From Pseudomonas lundensis (GTDB taxonomy: Bacteria > Pseudomonadota > Gammaproteobacteria > Pseudomonadales > Pseudomonadaceae), in the NCBI RefSeq assembly GCF_001042985.1, contig NZ_JYKY01000039.1, positions 1-32,133 of the forward strand: a stretch of 32,133 nt of DNA, written 5' to 3'. The notes under the pieces were generated by a model, which was not told where the DNA came from, did not search any database, and worked only from the letters and a program-made list of their open reading frames with translations. Position numbers and translations under genes: made by a program. Shown in pieces: positions 9,372-17,241 of this stretch (the first letter of the stretch is position 1; each line of letters opens with the position of its first letter).

Positions 9372-12254
9372 TCAGTGAGGGTCTCGGATACCGGCTACCC
9401 GATAACGACGATCGCCCAAGTGCTCAAACATCAGGCGGTATGCCCCGCGGCGGCGGCTGCCCTGGTAGCCATGCACGTCGGCAGACCACAACGCGTCAGC
9501 GTGCTGGTGCCAATGCACGGCCCTGAAACGGCCTTGCTGCACATGGCTGATGGTCAAGGCAATGCTGTGCCCTTCAGGCCCCAGCAGGAGTTCTGCGACT
9601 GCGCTCTCGTCGATGCTGATGGCCTGAGCGGGCTGGGCCGTTGGCGTGCTGATCACCGCCGGTTGTGGCTGAGGGGCCGATGAAGAGGCTCGGGCTGTGC
9701 GTTGTCGCGCCACTGCGCGGGGGGTTACGACTTCATGCGGCGTGGGTTCGGCTGCCGGCCTGGACGTGGTGGCTGCAGGTTGGGCACGGGCGCGAATCAA
9801 GACGCTCAGGACGCCTTGTTTCCTTGCCTCGCGCGTGGGGGGGCTGGGATTGTTCGAGAGTTCTCCAATCACGGGGTGCAACTGGGCAGGTCCCGCCAGG
9901 CCGTAGATCTCGCCGCTTTTGGTGGTCAGAATCCCCAGCGAAACGCCGACTTCCTCATGGATAGCGGCAAGGTTATCAAAGACAAAGTTGAACATCTTGA
10001 CGCTTTCTGCGGGGCTCAGCTGTTGTAGCGCTGAAAACTCCAGCACTTTGTCTGTTATCGCTTGCATGAACGCATAGTTGTCTGACTCCGTGGGCGGTAG
10101 TGTTGAGCGGCGTTGGGCTTCAAACGCCAGGCCTGTCATCAACGCGGCCCCGACTCCTGCCCCTATGAGCGGCGCTTCCAGCAGCGCGCCCAACGCGGCG
10201 CCCAGCAAGGTCGCCACAAAAATCCAGAAGCTGAACGCGATCAGCCGATTGGCCGGGTAGTCGCCCGCTTGCAGCCCGTGCTGATCAACACGGCTCATGG
10301 GGTTGTTGCCCACCATGGCATATACGTTCAGGCCATCGATCACCCCGGCCGGGTCAGGGCTGATCCAGCGTTGCATCCAGGGTGCGTAATAGCGCAGGCC
10401 GTAATAGTACAAACCCGTGGCATCGCGTTCCTTGCCGCTGTAGCGCACGGTTTTGAAGCTTGCTTGCACCGCACTTTTGGCCGCCCACCAGGCTGTCGCG
10501 CCAAAGGGGTAGAACCCTTCCTGACTCAGCAATGCGCCCTGCTCGTCCAGCTCAATGACCCCGCTCTCCAGATGATCTGACAACGTGAACCGGATTTGCG
10601 CGTTCTGCACACCATCGGGCAAACCTTGCTCCCAGGTGAGCGTCCTGACATTCATGTGCCCGGCTTGCAGGGTCATCAGCGACACATTCACCCCTGAGGC
10701 CTCATTCAGGCGAAGTTCCAGCCCTGGCAGATAGCGCACCTCATAGCGGCGGGTCAGCCCTTTGGTGCGATACGTTCGGCGCTTGAGTACGCGCACACCC
10801 TGACCGTCGTAGACGTAAGATTCGCCATCGTCCTCCCCGGCGCCCCGCCTGACATGCGTGACCTTGTGCAATTGATTGCGTCCATTCCACGCCATCACTT
10901 GCCCGCGCGCCAGCATCCTGAGGTTGCCGCAGGGGTCAAACCCGTCCTCCGGGTTGGGGGGGCCGGACAATTGGCTGCGGTTGCTGGTTTCAGACACCTC
11001 CATGCGTTGGGTATAACCTCGCCCGGATGCGGGGACGTGTTGCATCTGCACCAGGTTGGCGCCCGCATCGTATTGATAGTGCCGGGTGTAATTGCGCCAG
11101 CGATGGGTATCCGTGCCCATGAGCATGGGCGCAGATAACAGCCGCCCACCACGGTGGCGTGCGTTTTCCCGGCCGGTGGCTTTGATGAGTTGGTACAGGG
11201 TGTCGTAGGTATACGTAGTAAAGGCCTCAATGCTTGAATTGTGGCTCCAGGTGGTCGGTTGGGCGCTGTCCAGAATACTCACGACGTTACCCACACGGTC
11301 ATGGGTATACGCCAAGTCCTGTATCGGGGTCCGATGCGAACCCACACGGTGCGCAGTCAAACGCTGCAAATAGCCATCCGCTTGCGCGTAAGACGCGACC
11401 GTCAGTACGCCATTGCCGGAGCGTTCGGAGGTGACTTGCCCCGCCGCGTTGTAGGTGCGTTGATCCATCAAGACCGCGCGTTTACCACTGGCCATCACAA
11501 CGTCGACCTGCGCCTGTTGGCCGGTGATGCCGTACTGAAAACGCTGGCGGTTGCCCTTGGCGTCGTGCAGCTCGAGCAAATCGCCCACGGCGTTGTAGTG
11601 CCATTGCGTGGTGTAAGACTGAATTTCCAGCAGCGCGTCCCGTTGTTCCTGCGCAGACGGCCAATTGAGCGATTCGGGTTGGCGTGCAAAGCGGCGCGCC
11701 TGACGCTGCATGGCTCCCGACAGCGCGTAAGCCTCAAACAGCACAGCGCCTGCCGGGTCGTCATGGCGAACCAGACGGCCGCACTGGTTTGTGCTGTTTA
11801 TCCGGGGTTGGGGCTTGCCATACGTAAAGCGCTCTATACAGCGCGCTTGCGGGTCGTTGCTGAGTTGTTCGTGAATGGCCATCAGCCGGGCGTGGGTGTC
11901 GTATTCAAAGCGCTGATGGTTGCCACGGGCATCCCAGGTGGCGAGTGTTTGCAGCCCTGTGCCGCAGAGGGTGACGTGCCACCCGCTGTCGACACTGTCG
12001 GTCTTGACGATCTGTCCTGACAAACTGCTGAGGTAGCGCAGATTGGGTTGCGCCTCAGGCGTGATGGCCTCTCGGGCCAGCAAGCGCGGGTCCCATTGCT
12101 GGGCCAGAGACCCGCGAGTGTCATAGCGCGATTGATGAATGCGTGACTGTGGGGGCTCGTGCACACTCAGGCGATGATAGTTGACCCTGCGCACGCTCAA
12201 GCCCCGGGGGTCAATCGCCGTCAGTGACGGTGTGTAGTGATGCAGTGAAGTCAT
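9372..12254 (-). CDS. tccC: TccC-like Rhs toxin subunit 1 with variable C-terminal payload
   Basis: I use the ATG at 12254 (MTSLHHYTPSLTAIDPRGLS, 960 residues). It matches the TccC N-terminus and the paralogue next door; an upstream in-frame ATG would add eight unlike residues. Residues 1 to about 660 are the Rhs core with YD repeats, ending in SGKERDATGLYYYGLRYY and DPAGVIDGLNVYAMVGNNP, the segment where TccC proteins self-cleave. The following 300 residues are the payload: a hydrophobic double segment (FWIFVATLLGAALGALL, then LIGAGVGAALMTGLAF), a helical stretch, a Pro/Ala/Thr-rich linker, and a final block of about 65 residues rich in Arg and His ending YRVAGIRDPH. I do not recognise the payload's activity. 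It should be enclosed in the TcB-TccC shell and injected. It is convergent with tcaC and has no adjacent immunity-type gene. Confidence 0.88.
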   Translation of the reverse strand: MTSLHHYTPSLTAIDPRGLSVRRVNYHRLSVHEPPQSRIHQSRYDTRGSLAQQWDPRLLAREAITPEAQPNLRYLSSLSGQIVKTDSVDSGWHVTLCGTGLQTLATWDARGNHQRFEYDTHARLMAIHEQLSNDPQARCIERFTYGKPQPRINSTNQCGRLVRHDDPAGAVLFEAYALSGAMQRQARRFARQPESLNWPSAQEQRDALLEIQSYTTQWHYNAVGDLLELHDAKGNRQRFQYGITGQQAQVDVVMASGKRAVLMDQRTYNAAGQVTSERSGNGVLTVASYAQADGYLQRLTAHRVGSHRTPIQDLAYTHDRVGNVVSILDSAQPTTWSHNSSIEAFTTYTYDTLYQLIKATGRENARHRGGRLLSAPMLMGTDTHRWRNYTRHYQYDAGANLVQMQHVPASGRGYTQRMEVSETSNRSQLSGPPNPEDGFDPCGNLRMLARGQVMAWNGRNQLHKVTHVRRGAGEDDGESYVYDGQGVRVLKRRTYRTKGLTRRYEVRYLPGLELRLNEASGVNVSLMTLQAGHMNVRTLTWEQGLPDGVQNAQIRFTLSDHLESGVIELDEQGALLSQEGFYPFGATAWWAAKSAVQASFKTVRYSGKERDATGLYYYGLRYYAPWMQRWISPDPAGVIDGLNVYAMVGNNPMSRVDQHGLQAGDYPANRLIAFSFWIFVATLLGAALGALLEAPLIGAGVGAALMTGLAFEAQRRSTLPPTESDNYAFMQAITDKVLEFSALQQLSPAESVKMFNFVFDNLAAIHEEVGVSLGILTTKSGEIYGLAGPAQLHPVIGELSNNPSPPTREARKQGVLSVLIRARAQPAATTSRPAAEPTPHEVVTPRAVARQRTARASSSAPQPQPAVISTPTAQPAQAISIDESAVAELLLGPEGHSIALTISHVQQGRFRAVHWHQHADALWSADVHGYQGSRRRGAYRLMFEHLGDRRYRVAGIRDPH

Positions 12255-12356
12255 GGTTACCGACCTGTAAAACGCCATAAAGCCAAGAGCCTATGACTCA
12301 GGTCGGGGGTAAAGGTGGTCACATAGTAGTGACGCGGTGCAACAGGCTCGCGCCGT

Positions 12357-15344
12357 TCAACCGGTTGAGGCGCGCCATAGCGTTGAGATGTGCCTGAAAC
12401 CGACCCGTGCGGTTTGCAGCAACAACCCCCGCACTTCCGTGAGTGCCGACACCACGCCGCGCGCGACCCCCACCCAGGTGCGGGCGCTGGCACTTTGCGC
12501 GGCGGCCGGCGCCCCGGTGATTGCAGCGGCTACTGCTTCAATCCCGACCCCGGCCCAATACGTCCAGGCCTGGTTAAACATGCGGCTCATGCCGCCATGC
12601 AGCGTGTCCGTCAAAGGTGGCAGTTGGAGCGTGTGTTGATGCACTTCATGGCGGGCCGTGCGATGACCGCTGCGCAGCACCGTCCCCATGGCGGCATCGT
12701 AGGCTTCAATCAGCGGCGTCACGTTGGGCATAAGCGGGCCTGGCACTGACTGGCCATACACCGCATTGGGAATGGTGGCCACACTATAGGCCGCCGAGGC
12801 CAGCAATGTTCTGGGCACCCTGGCCATCAGCGGGGTTGCTCCCCAGGAGGCCGTGTCCCCCAGCCCCCGCAGCGCCTGCTGCACGATCTCCCGTGAAAAA
12901 GCGCGGATATGCCCGCCCAGGCGTTGACGGGCGACCGGGTCCCACTCCAGTTCCGTATCACCGCCTTCGGCGATGGCGCGCATCATGAACCCCCTGTCGG
13001 CGGCTGCGGCAACGGCAAAGCCGATGAGTGGACTCCAACGCATGACCGTGCCCACCAGGCCGCTGCTCATGTGCATCATGGCCAATGCGTCCAGCGCCGC
13101 CACCGTATTTCTCAGGGCGTTGTTGAGGGCTGTGGTCGGTTGACGCCCTTCAAAAAGCGCGACGTCCAACCCTGCGCTCAAGGCATTGCTGATGTAGGTC
13201 GCCAATGCATCCCGAATCGCCGCCGAGGCCGCCAATTGCAGGCGCGACCTCACTCTGTTGGCCACATGGGTGGTCAAGCCGCGCAACGTCGCGAAGCGGC
13301 TTTTGGGCAGGTCAAGGGCTTGGCTTTGCAGCCCCTGGGCATCCAGGCGATTAATCGGGTTGCCCCGCGCCAGCGCATACAGGTTCAAGCCCTCTACGTT
13401 GCCGGCCGGGTCGGCACTGAGCCAGCGCATCAGCCAGGGCGCGTAGTAACGGTAACCAAAATAGTAAAGGCCGCTGGCATCGCGCTCCTTGCCCGAAAAA
13501 CGCAGGGTTTTGTAGTCCGCCTCGATGGCGTTGGAGGTCGCCCACCAAGCCGTCCCGCCGTAGGGGTAGTAATGCTCCTGGCTGAGCAAGCGCTCATCCT
13601 GATCCAGTTCCAGCGAATGGTTGCTCTGATGGTCCGACAGTGCGTAACGCACTTGCCCGTCCGGTATGCCCGTTGGACGGCCTTGTGCCCATTGCAGGAT
13701 GCGCACATTGGCAAACGCAGAGTGGATGACCAGCACATTCAGTTGTTCGCCGGTGGCCGTATTGCGGCGGATTTCCAGCCCCGGCAAGTACCGCGCATCA
13801 CTGAGGTGAGTGCGTGTGTGGGCGCTTGCGCGACGGGCCTTGTACACCCGCTGGCCATCACCGTCGTAGCGGTAGAGTTCTTCATCGCTGGCGGCGTCAT
13901 CGCGCTCGATGTGCGTGATGCCCTGCAATTGGTCGCGGGCATTCCAGCGCAATGTCTGCCCCGGCCCCAAGGCCCGTTGATTGCCGTTGGGATCAAAACC
14001 GCTGACCCGACCGGGCATCGAGGTCATGTTGGAAGTCGCCGCCCACCCATGATTGCTGGTCCCCGAGAGCGTCAGCTGGCGTGTGTAGCCACTGCCTTGG
14101 GTGGGCACATGGCGTAATTTGATTAGGTTGCCGGACGCGTCGTACTCATAGTGCTGCCGCCAGCCCCGCCAGCCCCGCCAGCCCCGGCAGCGCGGTGCGC
14201 CACGGGTTGCAAAATCGACCCTGGGAGGCAAGGCCGCCCCGCCCGCTTGATGGGCGTGTTCACGGCCGGTGGCCTCAATCAGTTGGTTAAGTGTGTCGTA
14301 GGCGTAGGTGCTTAAGGCCGCAATGCGTGTGTTGTCCGACCATTGCACCGGTTGCGCGGTGTCCTGCACGCTGAGCACCTGGCCTGTAGGGTCGTAGGCA
14401 TAGGTCAGGTCTTGCAGGACCGTGCGCGGCTGACGGGTGCGGTGGGTAAAGAGCCGTTGCAAACGCTCGTCGGCCGGGTCGTAGGTCCAGGTGCTGCGCA
14501 CCCCATTACCGGCCTGTTCAGCCTCGACCTTGCCACCAGCGCTGTAGCGACGTTCTTGCACCAGGATGCGCTGCAGACCGTTGTTGAAGAGGATGGCCAG
14601 TGATCCAAGCAGGCCATCGACACCATAACGAGGCTGTTGCTGGTTGCCTGCTGCATCCGTCTGCGCCATCAATTGCCCCAACGGCCCGTATTGCCAGTGG
14701 GTGGTGTGGCTGTGCGCCTCGACAGCGACATGGGGCAGCGCTGTGAGCATCGGTGCCTCTGCCAGATCCTGCACAAACCAGCGTGTCTGAACGGTGCTGT
14801 TCGCGCACAGGTCGTAGCGCTCGAAGAGCACCGTCCCGGCCGCATCGTCGTGGCGTCGCAAACGTCCGCAGCGGTTGAGCAGGGCCTGACGGCTGTGGGC
14901 GCCGGCATAACTGAGGCGCTCCGTACACCGGCGGTCCGGCTCACCCGTCTGCTGTTCGTAGACGGCAGTCAGGCGCAGCAAGGGGTCATATTCATGGGTG
15001 TGGCGTGTTTGTGCGGCGTCCCACGTGTCCAGTACCTGATCGGCCGGCCCTCGCCAAGTGATGCAGCGCCCGCTATCGACGTTGTCACTCTGCACCACCC
15101 GTCCGCTCAGGGAGTAGCGGGTGCGTTGATTGGGGGCTGTGGCGGGTTCGGTTTTTCGCAATGCGCCCAGGCGCGGGTCCCATTGCTCTCGTAAATGACC
15201 GCAGGGGCCGTAGACGTGTCGGGTGATGCGCGGCTCAAGGGTCTGTTCGGCGGTGCGCCGATGGTAAGCCACTTCGCGTACCGTCAACCCCCGTGGATCT
15301 TGAGCGCCAAGTGTTGGTGTGTGGTGATGCAAGCGTTGAGGCAT
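12357..15344 (-). CDS. tccC: TccC-like Rhs toxin subunit 2 with a different C-terminal payload
   Basis: The 995-residue protein starts MPQRLHHHTPTLGAQDPRGL at an ATG preceded by AGGA eight bases upstream. The core (about 1-670) aligns by eye with the neighbouring tccC throughout, with SGKERDASGLYYFGYRYY and DPAGNVEGLNLYALARGNP; the acidic residue after the DPAG turn is Glu here and Asp in the neighbour. After LDAQGLQ the two proteins differ completely. This payload (about 325 residues) is Ala-rich and helical with several hydrophobic stretches (SSGLVGTVMRWSPLIGFAVAAAA, AGVGIEAVAAAITGAPAAA) and few obvious catalytic motifs. A membrane-acting role is possible but is inference. It lies 102 bases upstream of the first tccC on the same strand, so co-transcription is possible. 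The core carries a short in-frame repeat. Confidence 0.88.
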   Translation of the reverse strand: MPQRLHHHTPTLGAQDPRGLTVREVAYHRRTAEQTLEPRITRHVYGPCGHLREQWDPRLGALRKTEPATAPNQRTRYSLSGRVVQSDNVDSGRCITWRGPADQVLDTWDAAQTRHTHEYDPLLRLTAVYEQQTGEPDRRCTERLSYAGAHSRQALLNRCGRLRRHDDAAGTVLFERYDLCANSTVQTRWFVQDLAEAPMLTALPHVAVEAHSHTTHWQYGPLGQLMAQTDAAGNQQQPRYGVDGLLGSLAILFNNGLQRILVQERRYSAGGKVEAEQAGNGVRSTWTYDPADERLQRLFTHRTRQPRTVLQDLTYAYDPTGQVLSVQDTAQPVQWSDNTRIAALSTYAYDTLNQLIEATGREHAHQAGGAALPPRVDFATRGAPRCRGWRGWRGWRQHYEYDASGNLIKLRHVPTQGSGYTRQLTLSGTSNHGWAATSNMTSMPGRVSGFDPNGNQRALGPGQTLRWNARDQLQGITHIERDDAASDEELYRYDGDGQRVYKARRASAHTRTHLSDARYLPGLEIRRNTATGEQLNVLVIHSAFANVRILQWAQGRPTGIPDGQVRYALSDHQSNHSLELDQDERLLSQEHYYPYGGTAWWATSNAIEADYKTLRFSGKERDASGLYYFGYRYYAPWLMRWLSADPAGNVEGLNLYALARGNPINRLDAQGLQSQALDLPKSRFATLRGLTTHVANRVRSRLQLAASAAIRDALATYISNALSAGLDVALFEGRQPTTALNNALRNTVAALDALAMMHMSSGLVGTVMRWSPLIGFAVAAAADRGFMMRAIAEGGDTELEWDPVARQRLGGHIRAFSREIVQQALRGLGDTASWGATPLMARVPRTLLASAAYSVATIPNAVYGQSVPGPLMPNVTPLIEAYDAAMGTVLRSGHRTARHEVHQHTLQLPPLTDTLHGGMSRMFNQAWTYWAGVGIEAVAAAITGAPAAAQSASARTWVGVARGVVSALTEVRGLLLQTARVGFRHISTLWRASTG
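14159..14185. repeat. Three tandem copies of a 9-base unit inside tccC2
   Basis: The unit GCCAGCCCC is repeated three times without error, within the Rhs core of tccC2, and reads GWR-GWR-GWR in the protein. The same position in tccC1 reads only THRWRNYTRHYQYD, without the triplet. The unit is a multiple of three, so slippage would change length without breaking the frame. Confidence 0.85.
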
Positions 15345-15526
15345 GGTTCACGTCCTGACTGCACATTGAAAAAGCAGTCTATGAAGCAGGTCTCAACCGC
15401 ATGCCATAGCCGGGTCTCGCGCGGGGTGCAAAATACGGATTTACAACGTTTTCAGCCAGTTCCTTGGCGTATCAGCGACTTCCCCTACCAGAGTGCAGGC
15501 AAAGCCATCTATCCCGCGCGTTGGCT

Positions 15527-15547
15527 GGGCCGCTGTTGCAGCGGCCC
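15527..15547 (-). terminator. Hairpin downstream of the RcnB-like gene
   Basis: A perfect 8-bp GC-rich stem (15527-15534 with 15540-15547) has a 5-base loop, 16 bases past the stop of the small gene at 15564. There is no T-tract after it on the minus strand, so it is only a probable terminator. It also sits upstream of tccC2, in the stretch 15345-15563 where I see no other gene. Confidence 0.4.
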
Positions 15548-15563
15548 GCGTTCGAGAGAAGGA

Positions 15564-15899
15564 TTACTGACTGACAACAGCGCCTTTGAGTGTGCGGATC
15601 TGCTCGATCACGGCATTGGTGCGGTTAACCAGCACGTAATGGCCGCTGAATTGTACCCATTGCGAATCGTCGCTTGGCTGCGGCAAGCCTTTGGCTTTCC
15701 AGTTCTTGATGGCGCTTTCTTCACGGGTGTACTGATCCGGTGCTTTGTCGCCGCTGGTGTAGCAGGTGTGGTGATCCATGGACTTGGCCAGTATCGCGTT
15801 GTGCTTGCAATCACTGGCGTTGTCGTCTGCGGCCTGCGCTGCATAGGGCATTGCGCACAGAACGCCGGCAATGAGTGATGCAGAAATGATGTTTCGCAT
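15564..15899 (-). CDS. Small periplasmic RcnB-like protein
   Basis: The 111-residue protein begins MRNIISASLIAGVLCAMPYA, a typical Sec signal peptide with likely cleavage after AQA (residue 23). The start at 15899 is chosen because AAGAGG lies six bases upstream and the signal peptide begins here; the frame stays open further upstream but without a signal-like sequence. The C-terminal half has NWKAKGLPQPSDDSQWVQFSG and HYVLVNRTNAVIEQI, which resembles the RcnB family (periplasmic proteins linked to nickel/cobalt tolerance in E. coli) at its W-V-x-x-x-x-x-Y-V-L-V block. Cys31 and Cys46 could form a disulfide. No metal exporter gene is next to it, so a role in metal homeostasis is inferred only from the family. 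Confidence 0.7.
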   Translation of the reverse strand: MRNIISASLIAGVLCAMPYAAQAADDNASDCKHNAILAKSMDHHTCYTSGDKAPDQYTREESAIKNWKAKGLPQPSDDSQWVQFSGHYVLVNRTNAVIEQIRTLKGAVVSQ

Positions 15900-15942
15900 G
15901 ATTGACCTCTTTAAGACGCAATGGACCGATTTTAAAACCTGA

Positions 15943-15958
15943 GCGCTCGATTGAGCAC
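15943..15958 (-). terminator. Weak hairpin after the topoisomerase gene
   Basis: On the minus strand a 6-bp stem with one G-U pair and an AATC loop is followed, after TCAGG, by TTTT. It lies about 58 bases past the topoisomerase stop and before the RcnB-like start. The structure is short, so the call is tentative. Confidence 0.3.
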
Positions 15959-16015
15959 CCGGGCTGTGTGGATAGACCCTGCGTTCGTCCAAGAGTGCCA
16001 TTAACGTGCTGCGAT

Positions 16016-17062
16016 TCAGCATTCGCTCACGGCGTGCCGGGCCTGGACCATGCTGTCGAGAAACATCGCCAACCCTACTTCTTCCGCTTTCAGGCCTTTG
16101 CGTACTCGGGGTTTGGGCAACTGGGCCAAGGCACCGAGCATGAAGCCGTCGAGCACTGCCGGGTGGATGTAGCACTTGCGGCAAACGGCCGGGGTATTGC
16201 CCAACTGCTTGGCTACGTTTTTAACCATGTCCACCACGTGGCGTTTGGCGTCTGATTCCGGCTCCCAATGCAACTCACGCAATACCGCCAGTGCTAATGC
16301 GCTACCCGCCCAGGTGCGGTAGTCCTTGGCGGTGAAATCTGCGCCCGTAAGGGTTTTGAGGTAGGCATTGACGTCGGACGACGTGATGCTGTGGCGCACG
16401 CCGTCTTCATCCAGGTACTGGAACAAATTCTGCCCCGGGATCTCCAGGCAACGTTTGATGATGCGCGCCAGCCGTCGATCCTTGACCGATATTTGATGTT
16501 CGACCCCGCTTTTGCCGCGGAACTGAAACGTGATGGTGGTGCCACTGACGTCGACATGACGGCTGCGCAGCGTGGTCAGCCCATAGGAGCGGTTGTCCTT
16601 GGCGTACTGAGTGTTGCCGACGCGGATCAGGGTGGCATCCAGCAGCGTGATGACCGTGGCCATGACTTTGTCACGGCTGAAACCCGGTGCTGCGAGGCGG
16701 GTTTCTAGCTGTTTGCGCAATTTGGGCAGCGCCAGCCCGAACGCCCGCAGGCGCGAGTATTTACTGGCATCTCGCACTTCGCGCCAGCGTGCGTGATAAC
16801 GGTATTGCTTGCGGCCCCGCGCATCGCGGCCGGTGGCTTGCAAATGCCCGCGCGGGTCAGCGCAGATCCACACATCCACATACGCCGGCGGCACCGCGAG
16901 GGCATTGATGCGCTGGATTTCGTCCTGATCGACGATGCGTTTGCCGTCCGGGGCGAAGTAACGAAACGTGCCGCGCAACCGCTTGCGGGTAATACCCGGT
17001 TGCGTGTCATCGACGTAATGCAGGTCAGGGGGCAACACATCGGGTAACGAGGTTTCTGGCAT
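16016..17062 (-). CDS. DNA topoisomerase IB (poxvirus-like bacterial type)
   Basis: The 348-residue protein has the usual length of bacterial type IB topoisomerases, which relax supercoils by nicking one strand through a 3'-phosphotyrosine. Visible landmarks: HYVDDTQPGITRKRLRGTFRY at the N-terminal DNA-binding domain, LIRVGNTQYAKDNRSYGLTTL (Arg147), FRGKSGVEH (Lys184), KDYRTWAGS (Arg249), and LGNTPAVCRKCYIHPAV with the likely nucleophile Tyr298. These fit the Arg/Lys/Arg/Tyr set of the family. The start at 17062 has AGGA eight bases upstream and gives the normal family N-terminus; an upstream in-frame Met twelve codons earlier is less likely. It is divergent from the acyltransferase-like gene with a gap of about 180 bases. 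Confidence 0.92.
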   Translation of the reverse strand: MPETSLPDVLPPDLHYVDDTQPGITRKRLRGTFRYFAPDGKRIVDQDEIQRINALAVPPAYVDVWICADPRGHLQATGRDARGRKQYRYHARWREVRDASKYSRLRAFGLALPKLRKQLETRLAAPGFSRDKVMATVITLLDATLIRVGNTQYAKDNRSYGLTTLRSRHVDVSGTTITFQFRGKSGVEHQISVKDRRLARIIKRCLEIPGQNLFQYLDEDGVRHSITSSDVNAYLKTLTGADFTAKDYRTWAGSALALAVLRELHWEPESDAKRHVVDMVKNVAKQLGNTPAVCRKCYIHPAVLDGFMLGALAQLPKPRVRKGLKAEEVGLAMFLDSMVQARHAVSEC

Positions 17063-17241
17063 GGCAGCGATCCTGGAGAAATGGGCCGTTATAGCCATTG
17101 ACCGCAGACGCTGGCAGACGTGCCGATCGATTGCAGGCGACGCGAGGGTGGTGGAATTAAATAGAGATGTTATAAGATAACTATTCTTGGGCGTGCCCTC
17201 TCGCCTGTGTTTGCGATTAACCCTTGTGTGTGACCCTGCCA

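Noticed and set aside
9372..9570. Assigning the end of TccC1 as a RelE-type RNase
   Set aside because: Only a faint strand-pattern resemblance is visible and no catalytic set could be identified.
12909..14117. 402-codon open frame on the plus strand opposite tccC2
   Set aside because: It is antisense to a clear Rhs core, its codons mirror the conserved YD repeats, and the protein has no recognisable domain or start signal.
9372..15344. Reading the two Rhs genes as bacterial contact-dependent (polymorphic) toxins with immunity genes
   Set aside because: No small immunity-type gene follows either C-terminus, and the N-termini and tcaB/tcaC neighbours are those of TccC proteins of Tc toxins.
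15195..15878. 227-codon plus-strand frame spanning the tccC2 start and the RcnB-like gene
   Set aside because: It crosses two supported minus-strand genes and has no recognisable domain.
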